DNA from: Dunaliella salina
Taxonomy: Eukaryota > Chlorophyta > Chlorophyceae > Chlamydomonadales > Dunaliellaceae
Direction: 5' to 3'
Assembly: GCA_002284615.2 (NCBI GenBank)
Contig: MU069936.1
Span: 204,038-221,413, forward strand
DNA length: 17,376 bases
Shown piece by piece: positions 15,220 through 17,376 of this stretch. The stretch's first letter is position 1, and the number at the start of each line of letters is the position of its first letter. A model generated the notes under the pieces. It saw nothing but the letters and a program-made list of their open reading frames with translations. It made no database searches and had not been told where the DNA came from. A program made the position numbers and the translations under genes.

Positions 15220-16184
15220 TGGCTCAGAGCCCCCTTAGTGATTTACTCTCCACTGAGGAGGTACACCGAATCCAGGAAGAGTTCAAGGATGTTTTTGAGC
15301 CTATCAGTATTTGTCCTCTTGAGCGACCAGGAGTGGACCATACCATTAGGCTAGAGCCAGGTGCTTCACCAACCTTTAAAAGGCCATATCGGCTCACTAA
15401 GCAAGAAGAAGAAGAGATTCACAAGCAGATTGAAGACGGCCTTAGTAAAGGCTTGATAGAGCCTTGTGCTTCTCCTTATAGGGCTCCAATCCTTTTTGTG
15501 AGCAAGAAGGATGGATCTTTATGGATGTGCATCGATTATAGAGCACTCAACAAAATCACAGTGCGTGATTGATATCCTTTACCAAGAATAGATGACCTTT
15601 TGGACAAATTGCACGGTTGCAAAGTCTTTTCATCCATTGATCTACAAGCTGGATATCGTCAAGTTCGGATCAATGATGAAGATAAGCCCAAAACAGCTAT
15701 CCTAACCCCGTTGGGACAGTTTCAGTTCAAAGTGCTATGCTTCGGGCTTACCAATGCACCAGCTACTTTCCAAAGGGTCATGAATGATATGTTTCGAGAG
15801 CACATTGGGAAATTTGTGCTCGTGTACTTGGATAACATTTTGGTCATGTCTCGCTCTGCGGAAGAGCATGCACAACATCTGTGGATCGTTTTCTCCATCT
15901 TGCGCAATCATCGCTTTAAAGCTAAGCTCAGCAAATGCGAGTTCAATAAGCCTGAGCTGCACTTCCTTGGACATGTCGTGGGCAAAGATGGTGTTAAAGT
16001 GGACCCCATGAAAATTGCAGTCATTGCTAACTGGCCGCGGCCGAAGCATTTGAAGCAACTGCAAGCTTTCTTAGGCCTGGCCAATTATTTTCGGAAGTTT
16101 GTACCGCACTTTAGCACCATCACTGCACCATTGACAGACATGTGTGCCAAAGACGCTAGCAAGACAGTGGATTGGTCACATTAG
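15220..16184 (+). pseudogene. pol: Pol, reverse transcriptase, with stop codons and YLDN active site
   Basis: The RT frame begins around [21 protein letters not shown] (about 15235) and has the classic Ty3/gypsy blocks in order: [20 protein letters not shown], then [11 protein letters not shown] (about 15530), YPLPRIDDLL (15573), SSIDLQAGYRQV (first catalytic Asp at 15639-15641), FGLTNAPATFQRVMN, YLDNILVMS and FLGHVV. It makes DNA from element RNA. TGA at 15570-15572 splits it between the second and third blocks. The YxDD box has its second Asp replaced by Asn (AAC at 15834-15836), which should abolish catalysis. TAG at 16182-16184, in a place where relatives have Trp before TPEQ, ends it again. 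All of these lie in one frame. Confidence 0.88.
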
Positions 16185-16730
16185 ACCCCTGAACAGGTTG
16201 AAGCCTTCGAACACATCAAGCGATTGCTCGTATCTGCGCCAGTGTTGACAGTACCTGACAGGGATAAGCCATTCCAAGTGCAAACAGATGCGTCTGTTGT
16301 GGGCACAGGTGGAGTTCTATTTCAAGAGGGAAGAGTTGTGGCTTACACTAGCTCCAAGTTCTGTGCTGCAGAGTTCAACTACGCAACCCCTGAGCAGGAA
16401 TTACTGGCATTGGCAAGAGCATTGCAAGTGTGGCGGTGTTATCTCGAGATGAGCACCGAGTGTCAGCTTCTTACTGACCATCATCCATTGATTTACTTGC
16501 AAACGCAACCCACACTGTCCAGGAGGCAGGCAAGATGGATGGAGTTCTTGTCTCGGTTCCCTTTTGTGATTAAGCACATACTGGGCAAGACAAATGTTGC
16601 TGATGCGCTCAGCCGGCACCCAATGCACTATAATGATGTCACACCCGAGTTGGTGACAGCTGCGGCTATGTGCATAGCCCCGCCTAAGAAGAATGGTTGC
16701 AGGGCGGTTAAAGGCTTCTTGGGTGCCTAG
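16185..16730 (+). pseudogene. pol: Pol, RNase H domain
   Basis: Continues in the RT frame after TAG 16182-16184. Landmarks are TPEQVEAFEHIKRLL, TDASVVGTGGVLFQ (first catalytic Asp at 16287-16289), TPEQELLALARAL with the conserved Glu, LLTDHHPLIYL with the next Asp, and HILGKTNVADALSRHPM, the usual end of Ty3/gypsy RNase H. It would degrade the RNA strand of the hybrid. The catalytic residues I can place are intact here, unlike in protease and RT. The frame ends at TAG 16728-16730 but stays open afterwards (VAAVTRGRSR), so this stop is probably another late mutation. Confidence 0.85.
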
Positions 16731-16889
16731 CTGTATGTTGCTGCGGTAACAAGGGGGAGGTCAAGGGCTGCCACTGAAAGTCTGTGGCCACAACATTCCA
16801 ATGTTGTTGATGACAGTGTGCAGAACCCGCCTAATGGTGAACCCAGACTTTCTCCGGGTCCCACCCTTCAGCAAGGTGGGGGGAAAGGA

Positions 16890-17003
16890 GGAGAAGTCCT
16901 TGTGACACATTGGGGACGCCTGATGTAGATCACTCGGCACCTCAAAGGAGAAGTCCTTGCATTGCATTGGGGACGCCTGATGTGAGTGGCTCGGCACCTG
17001 AAC
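16890..17003 (+). repeat. 57-bp tandem duplication in the RNase H-integrase linker
   Basis: GGAGAAGTCCTTG begins units at 16890 and 16947. Each continues with CATTGGGGACGCCTGATGT and CTCGGCACCT. The unit is 57 bp (19 codons), so the reading frame is kept, giving a repeated RRSPC...LGTPDV phrase before integrase. Confidence 0.85.
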
Positions 17004-17376
17004 CTTTTCACCATATTGGAATCTCTGCGAAAGAGATCCAGCAAGCTTATCACCATGATCCTCTGTTTCATGATGCTCGTTACACGGCCAAACTCAAGAG
17101 GAGGTCTGGTGTATGGATGTTTGGCAACAGGGTAGTAGTCCCAAATTGCTGCGTGTTGCGGAACAACATCGTCCATGCTTGCCATGATGAGGCCATGAGT
17201 GGCCATGTGGGCATCACAAAGACACATGATATTGTGTCAAGGTTCTTCTTCTGGGACTCTTTGCGAAGGGACGTAGAAGATTATGTCCGGACATGTGATG
17301 CTTGTCAGAGAAACAAGGCTAGTAACAAGGCTTATGCTGGGAAGCTGAAGCCGTTGTCAATTCCAGGCAGACGTTG
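16982..17376 (+). pseudogene. pol: Pol, integrase N-terminal zinc-binding domain, runs off the window
   Basis: This frame is open to the last base. Its phase differs from RNase H; the change probably lies at the G run near 16876-16883. It carries the HHCC zinc-binding domain of retroelement integrases: CHDEAMSGHVGITKTHD (His codons at 17183 and 17204), FFFWDSLRRDVEDYV, and CDACQRNKA (Cys codons at 17294 and 17303), followed by GKLKPLSIPGR, the usual lead into the catalytic core. Integrase inserts the cDNA into the host genome. The catalytic DDE core, any chromodomain, the polypurine tract and the 3' LTR lie beyond the window. Confidence 0.88.

Larger units (their letters stand above)
10869..17376 (+). 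mobile_element. Ty3/gypsy-type LTR retrotransposon, decayed, right end outside the window
   Basis: Order of parts: probable 5' LTR (10869-11042), primer-binding site (from 11044), leader, gag, CCHC-like zinc knuckle (14273-14320), protease, reverse transcriptase, RNase H, and integrase N-terminus at the right edge. The order RT, RNase H, integrase separates Ty3/gypsy (Metaviridae) from Ty1/copia. Gag is duplicated around an N and a CTG-repeat insert, a 370-bp miniature element sits in gag, pol has at least four stops and several frame changes, and two catalytic aspartates are lost. The N at 13085 leaves open that the left part (LTR to 13084) and the right part (13301 on) come from two different copies. 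Confidence 0.85.

Noticed and set aside
15171..15234. ATG at 15171 as the start of reverse transcriptase
   Set aside because: The first about 20 residues ([14 protein letters not shown]) do not fit the family. Another frame is protein-like here, so this is a frame-change zone within a longer pol.

Overview
This window looks like nuclear, non-genic, repeat-rich DNA of a eukaryote. A green alga or a related plant lineage is my best guess, from the style of the transposons and the abundance of simple repeats, but I cannot name the organism. I see no bacterial operons, no CRISPR array, no rRNA and no canonical tRNA gene. There are three isolated N bases (7478, 9841, 13085), so some joins in this scaffold may not be real.

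Layout. Positions 1-3700 hold several minisatellites (27 bp, 52 bp and about 80 bp units) and no gene I can recognise. Positions 3699-4470 hold a minus-strand LINE tail lying between two diverged direct repeats. Positions 4470-7500 are mostly unassigned DNA with low-complexity tracts, palindromes, a G-run cluster and two unassigned minus-strand open frames. Positions 7515-8463 are a complete 949-bp non-autonomous hAT-type DNA transposon, with terminal inverted repeats and a perfect 8-bp target-site duplication, carrying a broken transposase N-terminus. Positions 8896-9650 carry a broken protein-coding sequence I cannot identify. Positions 9650-10868 are repeat-studded spacer.

From about 10869 to the end of the window lies a Ty3/gypsy-type LTR retrotransposon on the plus strand: a probable 5' LTR, primer-binding site, leader, gag, zinc knuckle, protease, reverse transcriptase, RNase H and the start of integrase. 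It runs off the right edge. It is a dead copy. Gag is partly duplicated around an N and a CTG-repeat insert, pol has several stops and frame changes, and both the protease catalytic Asp and the second Asp of the RT YLDD box are changed to Asn by the same GAC to AAC codon change.

The most striking object is a 370-bp miniature LTR retroelement (TRIM-like, 13893-14262) inserted in gag just before the zinc knuckle. It has 70/71-bp LTRs with perfect 7-bp inverted ends, a conserved internal hairpin, a TGG-type primer-binding site, a polypurine tract, a tRNA-like segment with a B-box, and a perfect 5-bp target-site duplication (GACTA). Its length plus one duplication is 375 bp, so the gag frame is unchanged on either side of it.
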